DNA of 48,255 bases from Methylococcales bacterium. Lineage in GTDB: Bacteria > Pseudomonadota > Gammaproteobacteria > Methylococcales > Methylomonadaceae. A model generated the notes under the pieces. It saw only the letters and a program-made list of their open reading frames with translations, was not told where the DNA came from and made no database searches. This document shows positions 10,441-22,991 of this stretch, piece by piece. The stretch is from NCBI GenBank assembly GCA_003584865.1, contig QVQE01000100.1:1-48255 (forward strand), written 5' to 3'. Every line of letters starts with the position of its first letter. Position 1 is the stretch's first letter. The translations under genes and the position numbers were made by a program.

Positions 10441-11076
10441 GTGGCAAATATTATTACTCGTAAGTCTGTAATGACGCTTTTTTCGTCTCCAACGTGTGCA
10501 ATGAGTCATTGTGCCCGTTTTGTGTTACAAGAGAAAGCGGTTACTGCAGATATAGAATATTATGACCCGACCGATCCTCCTGAGGATTTACTCGAGCTTA
10601 ACCCGAATGGCACTTCCCCAACACTGATTGAGCGTGATTTGGTTCTTTATGATTCACGGATTATTATGGAGTACTTAGATGAGCGATTTCCCCATCCCCC
10701 CTTGCATCAAATGGATCCTGTGTCTCGCGCTAATGCTAGAATGCTGATTAAAAGGGTAGATCAAGACTGGTATCCATTATTAGATGATATATTATCATCA
10801 AGTGATAAAAAAGCTTCTCGATTTAGACGAATACTAAGGGAAAGTATTTTATCTACGACACCTATTTTTGCAGCCAGACCTTACTTTATGAGCGATGAGT
10901 TTTCTTTAATGGATTGCGCTATTGCCCCTTTATTGTGGCGATTACCTAGTCTAGGGATTGATGTATCGACACCGAATGACGTTATCACTAATTATGCGCA
11001 GCGTATTTTTAAACGGCCTGCATTTAAGCGTAGTTTGAGTGACGCAGAAAAAGAAATGACTGAATTATTAAAATAA
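10441..11076 (+). CDS. sspA: Stringent starvation protein A (GST-like)
   Basis: MTLFSSPTCAMSHCARFVLQEKAV; NPNGTSPTLIERDLVLYDSRIIMEYLDERFPHPPL; followed by sspB. Confidence 0.94.
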   Translation: MANIITRKSVMTLFSSPTCAMSHCARFVLQEKAVTADIEYYDPTDPPEDLLELNPNGTSPTLIERDLVLYDSRIIMEYLDERFPHPPLHQMDPVSRANARMLIKRVDQDWYPLLDDILSSSDKKASRFRRILRESILSTTPIFAARPYFMSDEFSLMDCAIAPLLWRLPSLGIDVSTPNDVITNYAQRIFKRPAFKRSLSDAEKEMTELLK

Positions 11077-11086
11077 AGACTAAACA

Positions 11087-11464
11087 ATGACTTCCTTAAA
11101 ACCCTATTTAATCCGTTCGATTTATGAATGGATTATTGATAATGAGTTAACTCCCTATCTACTGGTTGATGCAGAAAACCGTTATGCTGTTTTGCCGCAA
11201 CAACTTATTGAAGATGGAAAAATAGTTTTAAATATCAGGCCGGAAGCAATACAAGGACTTTCTTTGGGTAATACGAATATTCAATTTAATGCCAGATTTG
11301 GTGGCAAGCCAATGGAAATTGTAGTTCCAATTTCCTCAGTGATGGCAATTTATGCTAAAGAAAATGGCAAAGGAATGATTTTTGATCAGGAAGAATTAAC
11401 CGATGAAAATCCTCCTCCAGAAAACAAACCACCCTCAAAGCCTAATTTACGCATAGTAAAATAA
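11087..11464 (+). CDS. sspB: ClpXP specificity-enhancing factor SspB
   Basis: SLKPYLIRSIYEWIIDNELTPYLLVDAE; C-terminal LRIVK tail typical of SspB. Confidence 0.94.
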   Translation: MTSLKPYLIRSIYEWIIDNELTPYLLVDAENRYAVLPQQLIEDGKIVLNIRPEAIQGLSLGNTNIQFNARFGGKPMEIVVPISSVMAIYAKENGKGMIFDQEELTDENPPPENKPPSKPNLRIVK

Positions 11465-11642
11465 TTGTTAATTCCAAACTAACGCAACAAATGAAGGTGA
11501 GGTAGGTGTTAGTGCTTTATTTTATTTGAGAAGTTATTCTCGAATTTCAGCTAAGTTGGCTATCAATGGCAATTTTCAAGTAGCAAACGAATAGTATGGT
11601 GAGCGTTTCTTTTTTAGTACTACGATAGTTAACAAAATCCCC

Positions 11643-11648
11643 GTATAA
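11643..11648 (+). promoter_or_regulatory. Candidate -10 element (tataat) of the guaB promoter
   Basis: gtataat about 36 bp upstream of the predicted guaB start; -35 not clear. Confidence 0.35.
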
Positions 11649-11674
11649 TGCTCAGTTATTTTAGTAATAATTAG

Positions 11675-13150
<1,476 letters not shown>

Positions 13151-13281
13151 CGTATTAAAATCGCTCAAAATCCATCTTTCGTTTATTCAATCTCTTTAAG
13201 TTTTATGCAAATTGTCATGGCGATTGCATAGAAGCTTAAAGTGATCTGAGTTTAAATTTATTTAAAATACAGAAAATCATC

Positions 13282-14868
13282 GTGAAACAATCATCGAATA
13301 ATATCCATAGCCATAAAATCCTTATTTTAGATTTTGGTTCTCAATATACTCAATTAATAGCCAGACGCATTCGTGAAATTGGGGTTTATTGTGAAATTTA
13401 TTCATGTGAATGTTCTGAGTCAGAGATTAAAAACTTTGCACCCAATGGCATTATATTGTCGGGTGGCCCCGACACTGTAACCAGTGGCGATACGCCGCGT
13501 GCTCCACAGTGTGTTTTTGACTTGGGTATACCCTTATTAGGCATTTGTTATGGTATGCAAACCATGACAGAACAAATGGGCGGTAAAGTTGAAAGCTCAA
13601 ATCACCGAGAGTTTGGTTATGCGCAAATTAGAGCACGTGGCCATTCAAAATTATTAACGGGTATCGAAGATCATCTTTCTCCTGAAGGCTATGGATTATT
13701 AGATGTCTGGATGAGTCACGGTGATCGCGTTGTTGATTTACCAGAAGGATTCTCCCTGATAGCCAGTTCTGACGGCGCACCTATTGCGGGTATAGCCAAT
13801 GAAGACAAGGCTTTTTATGCCCTACAATTTCATCCAGAAGTCACCCACACTAAACAGGGTGGGCGTATTCTTTCGCGCTTTGTATTAGATATCTGTGGCT
13901 GTGAGGCTTTATGGACAGCTAGCAATATTATTGAAGATAGCATCAATGCCGTCAGAGAAAAAGTGGGCACAGATCATGTGATCTTAGGCTTGTCAGGCGG
14001 TGTAGATTCTTCTGTTGTTGCTGCTTTATTACATAAAGCGATTAAAGACCAATTAACCTGTGTCTTTGTAGATACTGGCTTATTACGCTTACACGAAGGT
14101 GATCAAGTCATGGCGACTTTCGCTGAACACATGGGCGTAAAAGTGATTAGAGTCGATGCAGAGTCACGTTATTTAGACGCTTTAGCGGGTATAACTGATC
14201 CTGAACAAAAACGTAAAATTATCGGTAACTTATTCGTCGAAATCTTCGATGAAGAGGCGGCAAGAATTACGGATGCAAAATGGCTGGCACAAGGCACCAT
14301 TTATCCCGATGTGATTGAATCAGCTGGCTCAAAAAGTGGTAAAGCACATTTGATTAAGTCGCATCATAATGTGGGTGGTTTGCCAGAAAATATGCTATTA
14401 AAACTGGTTGAACCCTTACGTGAATTGTTTAAGGATGAAGTGAGACGACTCGGGCTAGAATTGGGTTTGCCATCAGATATGGTGTTTAGGCATCCTTTCC
14501 CTGGGCCAGGCTTGGGCGTCAGGATTTTAGGTGAAGTTAAGAAACAATATGCTGATTTGTTACGTCAAGCAGATGCCATTTTTATCGAAGAATTATACCG
14601 ACATGATCTTTACGATAAAGTCAGTCAAGCCTTCGCGGTATTTTTACCTGTAAAGTCAGTGGGTGTGATGGGTGATGGTCGTCGTTATGATTACGTGATT
14701 GCTATTCGTGCCGTAGAAACGATAGACTTTATGACCGCACGTTGGGCCCATTTACCTTATGAGTTTTTAGATCTTATCTCTCGACGTATTATCAACGAAG
14801 TGCCTGGTATTTCACGTGTGGCTTATGATATATCAGGTAAGCCACCTGCTACGATTGAATGGGAGTGA
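13282..14868 (+). CDS. guaA: GMP synthase (glutamine-hydrolysing)
   Basis: [48 protein letters not shown]-terminus. Confidence 0.98.
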   Translation: MKQSSNNIHSHKILILDFGSQYTQLIARRIREIGVYCEIYSCECSESEIKNFAPNGIILSGGPDTVTSGDTPRAPQCVFDLGIPLLGICYGMQTMTEQMGGKVESSNHREFGYAQIRARGHSKLLTGIEDHLSPEGYGLLDVWMSHGDRVVDLPEGFSLIASSDGAPIAGIANEDKAFYALQFHPEVTHTKQGGRILSRFVLDICGCEALWTASNIIEDSINAVREKVGTDHVILGLSGGVDSSVVAALLHKAIKDQLTCVFVDTGLLRLHEGDQVMATFAEHMGVKVIRVDAESRYLDALAGITDPEQKRKIIGNLFVEIFDEEAARITDAKWLAQGTIYPDVIESAGSKSGKAHLIKSHHNVGGLPENMLLKLVEPLRELFKDEVRRLGLELGLPSDMVFRHPFPGPGLGVRILGEVKKQYADLLRQADAIFIEELYRHDLYDKVSQAFAVFLPVKSVGVMGDGRRYDYVIAIRAVETIDFMTARWAHLPYEFLDLISRRIINEVPGISRVAYDISGKPPATIEWE

Positions 14869-14909
14869 CTTTTTTGAAAGTATCTAGTTGATTTATATAG
14901 GCTTTATAC

Positions 14910-14922
14910 TTGCGCAAAAGTT
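14910..14922 (+). repeat. Left copy of 13-bp direct repeat ttgcgcaaaagtt (candidate attL core)
   Basis: Exact match to 19677-19689; similarity continues imperfectly (tcacaaactcaa versus acacactcaa). Confidence 0.55.
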
Positions 14923-15028
14923 TCACAAACTCAAAAAGTCTGTTGATTTTATTGAGAAAAGACATTACAGTTACACGTTAAGTAGCACAGCGTTGCTACT
15001 ACTCAAAAACGTAGCTACTCTAAAGTCC

Positions 15029-15128
15029 AATGGCACTCAAAAAAGCAGAATTTAACGACGACGAAGTTCCCATATTTGAGGAAGCGTTAGTCTACAAACG
15101 TGGCGAATATTGGCAGATGCGTATGTGG
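15029..15128 (+). pseudogene. N-terminal fragment of a tyrosine recombinase/phage-type integrase, truncated by IS21-family element
   Basis: From ATG near 15029: MALKKAEFNDDEVPIFEEALVYKRGEYWQMRMW, resembling the N-terminus of a family of short tyrosine integrases; reading then enters the IS end and stops at ...TALKTFQ*. Confidence 0.6.
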
Positions 15129-15179
15129 TGTCAAACGGCGTTGAAAACTTTCCAGTAAAGAGCGTCGAAAAGTTTTCAG

Positions 15180-15950
15180 TTAATTTGTAGGGTTAATAAT
15201 TTTCAGTCGCTTTTTTCGTTGTTTAAACCGATAGGAATCATTGCCTGTTTCTAAAATATCGCAATGATGAGTAATACGATCTAATAGTGCAGTTGTCATC
15301 TTGGCATCACCAAACACCTGCACCCATTCGGCAAAGTTGAGGTTGGTAGTAATGATCAAGGATGTTTTTTCATACAGATGGCTAATGAGATGGAATAGTA
15401 AAGCTCCACCGGATGCGGGGAACGGTAAGTAGCCAAGTTCATCTAATATCAGTGCATCGATATGTGTCAACTGCTTAGCCAGGTTTCCGGCCTTGCCTTG
15501 TTGTTTTTCCTTATCCAATTGATTAACGAGGTCAACAGCGTTGTAGAATCGTACCCGTTTTCCTTGGTGAATCGCCGCAACCGACAAGGCTGTTGCCAGA
15601 TGGGTTTTACCGGTGCCGGTCCCGCCTACCAGAATCAAGTTGTAGGCTTGATCCATAAAGCCAGCATTCGCCAATTGTTCGATCCGTGCCTGCTGTAATG
15701 GCGTTTCCTGCCATTCAAACTGCGTCAGGTCGCGATGAATAGGAAAACGGGCTGCTTTGAGTTGATAACTTAAACTGCGTGCTTGACGGTCGACCTGTTC
15801 CGCTTTGATCAGGTTATCCAGCCAGACTTCCGGCATAACCGGTTTTTTCTGGATGGCGTATTCGGCCTGCCACTCGCTCCAGGCGGCGGCCATGCCATAA
15901 AGATGCAGATTCTTCAGTTGGGCAGCACGATCAATGGACATGGCGTTCAC
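15180..15950 (-). CDS. istB: IS21 family ATP-binding helper protein IstB
   Basis: AAA motifs [29 protein letters not shown]; adjacent to istA. Confidence 0.95.
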   Translation of the reverse strand: MNAMSIDRAAQLKNLHLYGMAAAWSEWQAEYAIQKKPVMPEVWLDNLIKAEQVDRQARSLSYQLKAARFPIHRDLTQFEWQETPLQQARIEQLANAGFMDQAYNLILVGGTGTGKTHLATALSVAAIHQGKRVRFYNAVDLVNQLDKEKQQGKAGNLAKQLTHIDALILDELGYLPFPASGGALLFHLISHLYEKTSLIITTNLNFAEWVQVFGDAKMTTALLDRITHHCDILETGNDSYRFKQRKKRLKIINPTN

Positions 15951-17446
15951 TCCGTAAGGTATCGTAGCGACTGCAATCGGCCAACGGCTCCAGCGTCAAT
16001 ATTTGCTGCTTCCGTTAAACGGCGCATTTCATTAAGCACAATCGCGGAACTCATGATCCCGGTTTGTAAGGTCAGATCACAGGCCACCTCTAAAGTTTCC
16101 AGGCCGTTGTCACGCAATGACCGAGCCATCAGCAATAGATCAACAAAAGCTCGATCGCCCTTATCTTGTTTGAGAATACGATCCCTAATCACCTTAATCG
16201 GAACAGGCAAATCCCAGGTCTGAAAAGGCGCGCCATGTCTGAGTGCGCCCGGCTTTTTCTCCAACACCGGTAGATAATGCCAAGGATCGCAGACCAGTTG
16301 ATCACGACTAAAATGTCGGATATGTTCTGCAATGACCTGTCCCTCTGAGACCATCCGCACACGATCTGCTGTTAAGCGTACCGAAACCACTGTATTAGCC
16401 CATTTAGCCGGTACACTGTAACGATTCCGATCAATGCGGATTAAACACAGTTGTGAAGCACGTCTTGTCTCTTCCACATAGCCATCAAAATTGGCTTTGA
16501 TCGGCATGAGTAGAGGTTGTTCTTCAGCAAAGCACTCGGAAATAGTCCGTGATAATTGTTCTGGGTGGACGCGTCCTGCCAACTCCTGACAGCGTGTTGC
16601 CAACCAGGCATTAAGGGCAGCAAAATCTTCAAACTTGGCCATTGGTGTAAACAGCCATTCACGGATATTGCCCACCTGATTTTCTATTTGGCCTTTTTCC
16701 CAGCCAGATTCCGGTGTACAAGCTACCGGCTCAAACAAATAGTGGTTGGCTAAGGTTAAAAAACGTCGATTAAATCGCCGTTCTTTACCGACAAAGATAG
16801 CATCAACCACCGTCTTCAGGTTGTCGTAGAGCATGCGTTTCGGGACGCCGCCAAAGAATGAGAAGGCTTGATTATGAGCATCCAAAACCATTTCCTGGGT
16901 TTCTCGAGGATAAGCCACTACGAACATCTGACGGCTGTAGGCCAAACGGAAGTGAGCCACTTTAATAGTCTGTATCACGCTGCCTAACGAGATCGTTTCT
17001 TGACTCCAATCAAATTGGCAGGTCTCGCCCACTGGAAAGGCCAACGGAACGAAGGCTTGTTTGATGGTTGGGCTGTTGGCACGCTTCTTCTTCCATTGTT
17101 TCACATAGCGTTGTACGGAGGTATAAGAACCTTGATAACCTTCTACCTGAAGGTATTCGTACAACCGTTGGGCAGTACGTCTTTGTTTGCGAGGAAAATG
17201 GGCTTCTTGTTCCAGCCAGGCTTCTAACTGATCATGAAACGAGCCTAACTTCGGATGGGGTTGATTTTGACGCTGATAAATGAGTTCTTCAATCGTCTTG
17301 AGATGCTTGCGGATAGTGGGGCGGGAAATATTAAAGGCACTTGCCAGAGACGTAATAGTCTCATTTTCTACATAAAAACGCTGTCTGATTTCGGCAATAA
17401 CGTCCATTACTAACACTCCAGGATTCTCCGGTAAAAAACCGGTCAT
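15947..17446 (-). CDS. istA: IS21 family transposase IstA
   Basis: DDE-type core ([36 protein letters not shown]), 499 aa, N-terminal HTH. Confidence 0.95.
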   Translation of the reverse strand: MTGFLPENPGVLVMDVIAEIRQRFYVENETITSLASAFNISRPTIRKHLKTIEELIYQRQNQPHPKLGSFHDQLEAWLEQEAHFPRKQRRTAQRLYEYLQVEGYQGSYTSVQRYVKQWKKKRANSPTIKQAFVPLAFPVGETCQFDWSQETISLGSVIQTIKVAHFRLAYSRQMFVVAYPRETQEMVLDAHNQAFSFFGGVPKRMLYDNLKTVVDAIFVGKERRFNRRFLTLANHYLFEPVACTPESGWEKGQIENQVGNIREWLFTPMAKFEDFAALNAWLATRCQELAGRVHPEQLSRTISECFAEEQPLLMPIKANFDGYVEETRRASQLCLIRIDRNRYSVPAKWANTVVSVRLTADRVRMVSEGQVIAEHIRHFSRDQLVCDPWHYLPVLEKKPGALRHGAPFQTWDLPVPIKVIRDRILKQDKGDRAFVDLLLMARSLRDNGLETLEVACDLTLQTGIMSSAIVLNEMRRLTEAANIDAGAVGRLQSLRYLTE

Positions 17447-17602
17447 TAAACAACCTGGGGTGGAAACTTTTCAACGCTCTTTTCCCCAGGACCCTGGAAA
17501 GTTTTGCACGCTTTTTAACATAAGGTGTAATCTTTAGACGTTTTTACATTCTACCCCATCGCTATGGCTTGGCAAGTGCCGGCGACAGTGAGCACAGCTG
17601 AA

Positions 17603-19593
17603 ATGACAACACCCAATCCGCATCTGTCACATCCGAAGTATCGCCCCGACATTGATGGCTTAAGGGCTATTGCGGTGCTGTCCGTCGTAGCCTTCCACGC
17701 TTTCCCAGCCTGGATCAAGGGTGGCTTCATCGGTGTTGATGTCTTCTTTGTTATCTCTGGCTTTCTGATTTCAACAATCATCTTTGAGAACTTGGATAAA
17801 GGCACTTTTAGCTTCGCTGGGTTCTACGCTCGTCGAATCAAACGAATTTTTCCTGCGTTACTTTTCGTTTTAGCTGTATCGCTTACGTTTGGTTGGTTTG
17901 CCTTGCTTACAGACGAGTATAAGCAACTTGCTAAGCACACAATGGCAGGGATTGGGTTTTTGTATCAAATTTTGTTTTATGGGGTGAGTCAGGCTATTTT
18001 GATAATGCCGCTGAGACTAAGCCGTTGCTTCATCTTTGGAGCTTAGGGATTGAAGAGCAGTTTTATGTTTTATGGCCTGTTCTGTGCTGGATGCTATGGC
18101 GTTTTAAGCTACGGATTATATTAGTATTGATAATTTTTACACTTGGCTCTTTTTTGCTGAACGTTACAACAGTTGCGTCTGATAGCATTGAGGCGTTTTA
18201 TTCGCCCTACACACGTTTCTGGGAGTTGCTTTTTGGTGCTATGCTTGCTCACTTAAGTCTTTACAACAAACAAATAGTTACAGCTATTCATCAAAACAAG
18301 AGAGTCGCAAATAGCATTTCCTTTGTTGGATTTCTTGTCTTGGCTTGCGGATTTTTTCTCATTGACAAGAACGAGTCATTCCCAGGGTATTGGGCGTTAA
18401 TCCCGGTCATTGGCGCAACTCTCGTTATTCTTGCGGGAGCAAATTCTTATTTTAATCGGCTTTTGTTGGCAAACAAGATTGCGGTTTTCATTGGATTGAT
18501 TAGTTTTCCGCTTTATCTTTGGCATTGGCCAGTACTCACGTTCTTGCGCATTGTTGAAAGGGGAACGCCAGATAGGTACTTTCGTCTGGCTGCCGTAATT
18601 ATCTCTCTGCTCTTGGCGTGGCTTACATTTCGATTTATAGAGCGAAGGATTAGATCATCAAGTGGCTATGGCTACGTTGTTAGCTTAATCGCACTAAGTG
18701 CCGTGATCTTTGGTTCTGCTTTCTTAGTTTATTTACAAAACGGTATTCCTGAAAGAAGAGCTGTCACTACAAGCGAGTTTTCAGAGAAAGTTCAGTATCA
18801 ATTTATGGGCCCGATTTGGGCTTATACAAAGAACGACTTATGTCTGAATGAGTATCCATACAAGGATCAAAATACTTTGGCTTGGTGGTTCTGTATGAAG
18901 AGCGCGAAGAATCCACCAACGATTCTTTTGCTCGGGAATAGCTATGCCAATCAGCTTTATCCTGGTTTTGCTAAGAACTCTAAATTAAGCCATCATTCAG
19001 TACTCTCGATAGGGACTTGTAGTGCAGGTGCGGATGGTTCTGGTGATGACCCAAGGAGTCCTTGTTATCGATCTAGAGCTAAAGAACAAGCTGATTTCAT
19101 CGATCAAATAATCAGGCGCACACCTTCACTTAGGTTTGTGATTTTAGATGGGCTACAAAGAAATCCTTCCGCTGATTACATTAGTAGAGTTCGTGATCGG
19201 ATTTCATTCCTTGAGAAGCAAGGACTTCAGGTTATTGTTTTCGTTCCACACATAAAGCCAGGCTTTGATCCCAAGGCTTGTTTTAAGTCGCCACTTAAGC
19301 AAAATTCTAAGGATTGTTTAATCCCATCATCAGAGAGAAAACGTATTTTTGATGACTTCAGTCCTTTAATCAAGGCAATTGAAACGTATAACTCGAATGT
19401 CCTTGTATTCGATCAAAATAATGTATTTTGTGATCGTAAGGATGGTAATTGCTCGTTTGTTAGGGATGGCTTGCCGTTACATCGTGACGAAGGTCACATC
19501 TCTGAGTACACCTCCATTTTGCTTCAAGACTATTTCACTGACTGGGCGAAAGGTGCTCTTCCTTCGATTTTTGATTCGTCTCTAAAGCAATGA
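17603..19593 (+). pseudogene. OafA/YrhL-type acyltransferase (acyltransferase 3 + SGNH domains), split by frameshift
   Basis: ORF 17564..18046 gives [25 protein letters not shown] 18025..19593 continues [22 protein letters not shown]. The second frame reads [29 protein letters not shown] across the overlap, so one gene with a shift near the T-run at 17957-17961. Confidence 0.88.
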
Positions 19594-19676
19594 TAAGTGG
19601 TGCGCACTATGTGTAATAATAAGCAAACTGGTTCCAGTGATTGCCATATATGTTGTGTAGCAAGTGCCAATAATTG

Positions 19677-19689
19677 TTGCGCAAAAGTT
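19677..19689 (+). repeat. Right copy of 13-bp direct repeat ttgcgcaaaagtt (candidate attR core)
   Basis: Exact match to 14910-14922. Confidence 0.55.
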
Positions 19690-19755
19690 ACACACTCAAT
19701 TTTAGGAGACGTAAGTGATTGTCAATAAACAACATTTTTCATGCGTTGTTATTGA

Positions 19756-20217
19756 GTGGGAATAAGCCCAGAGGAAGACGAAGCATGGATGCGCTATGCT
19801 TTTCGCCTGGCGCAACGTGCAGAGGAATACGGAGAAGTGCCTGTTGGAGCGATTGTTGTTAAAGATAATCGCTGTATCGCTGAAGGCTGGAACAGCGTTA
19901 TTACCCAGCATGACCCTACCGCTCACGCAGAAATAGTCGCTTTAAGGACGGCAGGATTAGCTTTAGAAAATTATAGAATTAACGATACCACGCTGTACGT
20001 GACATTAGAGCCTTGTGTAATGTGTATGGGTGCTTTGGCTCACGCCAGAATAAAACGCTTGGTATTCGGTGCGTATGATCCTAAAAGAGGTGCTGTTTGT
20101 AATGCGTTAAGTCTGACAGATGCCAGTTTCTTAAATCATCGAATTAGCTGGACGGGTGCTGTGTTAGAAAGTCAGTGTGCAGAACTGTTAAGAGATTTCT
20201 TTCGCGCTAGACGTTAA
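19756..20217 (+). CDS. tadA: tRNA-specific adenosine-34 deaminase
   Basis: HAEIVAL and PCVMCMGAL zinc motifs; 153 aa. Confidence 0.94.
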   Translation: MGISPEEDEAWMRYAFRLAQRAEEYGEVPVGAIVVKDNRCIAEGWNSVITQHDPTAHAEIVALRTAGLALENYRINDTTLYVTLEPCVMCMGALAHARIKRLVFGAYDPKRGAVCNALSLTDASFLNHRISWTGAVLESQCAELLRDFFRARR

Positions 20218-20319
20218 ATATTAAACAATCTCATAACGCAAAAGTGAAATTTTTGAAATTGGTTGACTAGAGGAGCTATCCCTCCTATAGTTTTACTTTT
20301 TATTTTTTGGAGAAATAGA

Positions 20320-20646
20320 GTGAGCGATTCAGTCCTTCATGTGAGCGATAGTGAATTTAAAGAAAATGTGATTAATGCTGATGGCCCCGTACTCGTTGAT
20401 TACTGGGCTGAATGGTGCGGGCCTTGCAAGATGATTGCACCTGTTTTAGATGCAATTGCTGAAGAGTATGCAGGAAGGTTGGCTGTTGTTAAAATTAACA
20501 TCGATGAAAATCCTCTAACACCCCAATTTTATGGGGTTCGCGGCATTCCTACTCTGATGCTATTTAAGTATGGTGAGGTTCAAGCAACTAAAGTGGGTGC
20601 TTTATCAAAGTCAGAATTAACTAAATTTATTGATAATAATATCTAA
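20320..20646 (+). CDS. trxA: Thioredoxin
   Basis: [27 protein letters not shown]; likely GTG start at 20320, preceding rho. Confidence 0.95.
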   Translation: MSDSVLHVSDSEFKENVINADGPVLVDYWAEWCGPCKMIAPVLDAIAEEYAGRLAVVKINIDENPLTPQFYGVRGIPTLMLFKYGEVQATKVGALSKSELTKFIDNNI

Positions 20647-20835
20647 AAATGATTTTCTTTTATTCAGATCTGTTACAAAAATTGGACGGGTCTGAATACT
20701 TCAGTTATACTTAAGGCTGTGCGACAATCCTACGCACTCAACTTATCATTCGATCAATTACATTCCTGAATTATAAATCCTATCCTCGTTGTTATAGGTT
20801 TAATCTCTAGCAGCGTTTCTTCGAGTTACCTTTTT

Positions 20836-22092
20836 ATGAATCTTACCGAGTTAAAACTAAAACAAATTAGTGAAGTCATTGAAATCGCCGAGTCACTTGG
20901 GCTTGAAAATGTTGCTAGATCACGTAAGCAGGATTTGATTTTTGCCATCTTAAAGAAGCAGGCTAAAGCCGGTGATGATATTTCCGGTGATGGTGTGCTA
21001 GAAATTTTACAGGATGGTTTTGGTTTTTTACGTACACCGGGCTGTTCATATTTGGCTGGCCCCGATGACATCTATGTTTCACCCAGTCAAATTAGACGAT
21101 TTTCTTTAAAAACCGGTGATACTATCACTGGAAAAATAAGACCACCTAAAGATAATGAGCGTTATTTTGCGATGCTTAAAGTCGACCAGATCAATTTTGA
21201 ACCCCCCGAAAATACCAAAAACAAAATCACCTTTTCAAACCTGACCCCTTTATTTGCCAAACAACGTTTTGTACTGGAACAGGGAAATGGTACCAGTGAA
21301 GATCTCACCGGCAGAATAATAGATTTAATAGCCCCCATCGGTAAAGGTCAGCGAGGTCTGATTGTTTCGCCTCCTAAAGCCGGTAAAACAATGATATTGC
21401 AAAGTCTGGCTCAAGCAATAGCAGAAAAAAATCCTGAATGTTATCTGATCGTCTTATTAATCGATGAACGTCCTGAAGAAGTAACAGAAATGGAGCGTTG
21501 TGTTCGGGGTGAGGTTATTTCCAGTACCTTTGATGAGCCAGCCACACGGCACGTACAAGTTGCTGAAATGGTTATTGAAAAAGCACGACGTTTGGTCGAG
21601 CATAAACACGATGTGGTTATTTTGTTAGACTCAATTACTCGTTTAGCCAGGGCGTATAATACCGTCGTACCATCGTCAGGAAAAATATTAACGGGTGGTG
21701 TTGATGCCAATGCCCTGGAAAAGCCTAAACGTTTTTTCGGTGCAGCAAGAAATATCGAAGAAGGTGGAAGCTTAACCATTATAGCGACTGCGTTAGTCGA
21801 TACCGGTTCAAGAATGGATGAAGTGATCTATGAAGAGTTTAAAGGGACGGGCAACATGGAATTGCATCTAGACCGAAAAATTGCTGAAAAGAGAATTTAC
21901 CCGGCTATTAATATCAATCGTTCAGGAACACGTCGGGAAGAGTATCTGGTTGATCCTGATACACTACAAAAAACCTGGATCTTGCGCAAGATACTACAGC
22001 CCATGGATGAAACAGCAGCTTCAGAATTCCTGATAGGGAAGCTTAAAGACTTTAAAACAAATGTTGAATTTTTTGACTCCATGAAGAGATAA
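20836..22092 (+). CDS. rho: Transcription termination factor Rho
   Basis: [57 protein letters not shown]. Confidence 0.98.
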   Translation: MNLTELKLKQISEVIEIAESLGLENVARSRKQDLIFAILKKQAKAGDDISGDGVLEILQDGFGFLRTPGCSYLAGPDDIYVSPSQIRRFSLKTGDTITGKIRPPKDNERYFAMLKVDQINFEPPENTKNKITFSNLTPLFAKQRFVLEQGNGTSEDLTGRIIDLIAPIGKGQRGLIVSPPKAGKTMILQSLAQAIAEKNPECYLIVLLIDERPEEVTEMERCVRGEVISSTFDEPATRHVQVAEMVIEKARRLVEHKHDVVILLDSITRLARAYNTVVPSSGKILTGGVDANALEKPKRFFGAARNIEEGGSLTIIATALVDTGSRMDEVIYEEFKGTGNMELHLDRKIAEKRIYPAININRSGTRREEYLVDPDTLQKTWILRKILQPMDETAASEFLIGKLKDFKTNVEFFDSMKR

Positions 22093-22098
22093 GTATTT

Positions 22099-22926
22099 AT
22101 GTTAGATTTTAGTTTATTAATCAATGGAATAATTCTTGGTCTGGTCGAGGGACTAACAGAGTTTCTTCCCGTTTCATCTACAGGCCATTTAATTTTAGTT
22201 GGGCAATTACTGAACTTTAACGATGATAAAGGCAAAGTATTTGAAATTGCTATTCAGTTTGCAGCCATATTAGCTGTTGTATGGGAATACCGATCAAAGT
22301 TGACTCATACCTTAGTCAGCATAACATCTGAGCCATTATCACAACGGTTAGCTGTTAATTTGATTATTGCATTTATGCCGGCTGCAATTTTAGGGTTTTT
22401 GTTTTTAAAACAAATTAAGTCCTATCTATTCAACCCTTTTGTGGTGGCTTCTGCTTTTATTATTGGGGGTTTTTTAATTCTATGGGCAGAAAAACGTCAG
22501 CATGAGGTACATGCTGAAACAGTGGATGACTTAACTTGGCGTGATGCTTTGAAAGTGGGCTTTGCACAAGCGTTAGCCATGATACCGGGAACTTCACGTT
22601 CAGGCGCAACCATTATTGGAGGGTTATTTTTTGGTCTATCACGTCGTGCAGCCACTGAGTTTTCATTTTTCCTCGCTATCCCTACTATGTTTGCCGCTAC
22701 TTTATATGATGTTTACAAGAATCGGGATCTATTTAGTGTCGATGATTTAGCATTATTTGCCGTGGGTGGTACGGTATCTTTTATCAGTGCTTTTATTGCA
22801 GTAAGAGGATTAATCCGTTTTATTAGTCGTCATGACTTCACTGTATTTGCCTGGTACCGGATTGCTTTTGGTATTATTGTCTTAGTGTCTGCCCAAATGG
22901 GTTGGGTCGATTGGGGCAGTCATTAA
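22099..22926 (+). CDS. uppP: Undecaprenyl-diphosphatase
   Basis: [37 protein letters not shown]. Confidence 0.96.
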   Translation: MLDFSLLINGIILGLVEGLTEFLPVSSTGHLILVGQLLNFNDDKGKVFEIAIQFAAILAVVWEYRSKLTHTLVSITSEPLSQRLAVNLIIAFMPAAILGFLFLKQIKSYLFNPFVVASAFIIGGFLILWAEKRQHEVHAETVDDLTWRDALKVGFAQALAMIPGTSRSGATIIGGLFFGLSRRAATEFSFFLAIPTMFAATLYDVYKNRDLFSVDDLALFAVGGTVSFISAFIAVRGLIRFISRHDFTVFAWYRIAFGIIVLVSAQMGWVDWGSH

Positions 22927-22946
22927 TTTACAGTTTATACAGTTAT

Positions 22947-22977
22947 AAAAAAAGGGCGCCATAGAGCGCCCTTTTTA
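22947..22977. terminator. Bidirectional intrinsic terminator between uppP and transketolase
   Basis: aaaaaaagggcgc-cataga-gcgcccttttt stem with A/T tracts on both sides. Confidence 0.9.
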
Positions 22978-22991
22978 ATGCGTTAAGTTAA

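Larger units (their letters stand above)
15129..17520 (-). mobile_element. IS21-family insertion sequence (istA + istB)
   Basis: Overlapping istA/istB pair. Imperfect terminal inverted repeats: left tgtcaaacggcgttgaaaactttccag; right (revcomp) tgttaaaaagcgtgcaaaactttccag; inner repeats aaagagcgt(t/c)gaaaagttt at both ends. Confidence 0.9.

Noticed and set aside
10286-10471. ORF 10286..10471 between petC and sspA
   Set aside because: Overlaps both flanking genes and the intercistronic stem-loop; no domain or plausible start context.
16441-17283. Additional ORFs within istA on both strands
   Set aside because: Overlap the well-supported IstA reading frame; no independent evidence.
14868-19756. 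A defence or novel multi-gene system in the guaA-tadA island
   Set aside because: Only an integrase stub, an IS element and one frameshifted acyltransferase are present; nothing supports a functional system.
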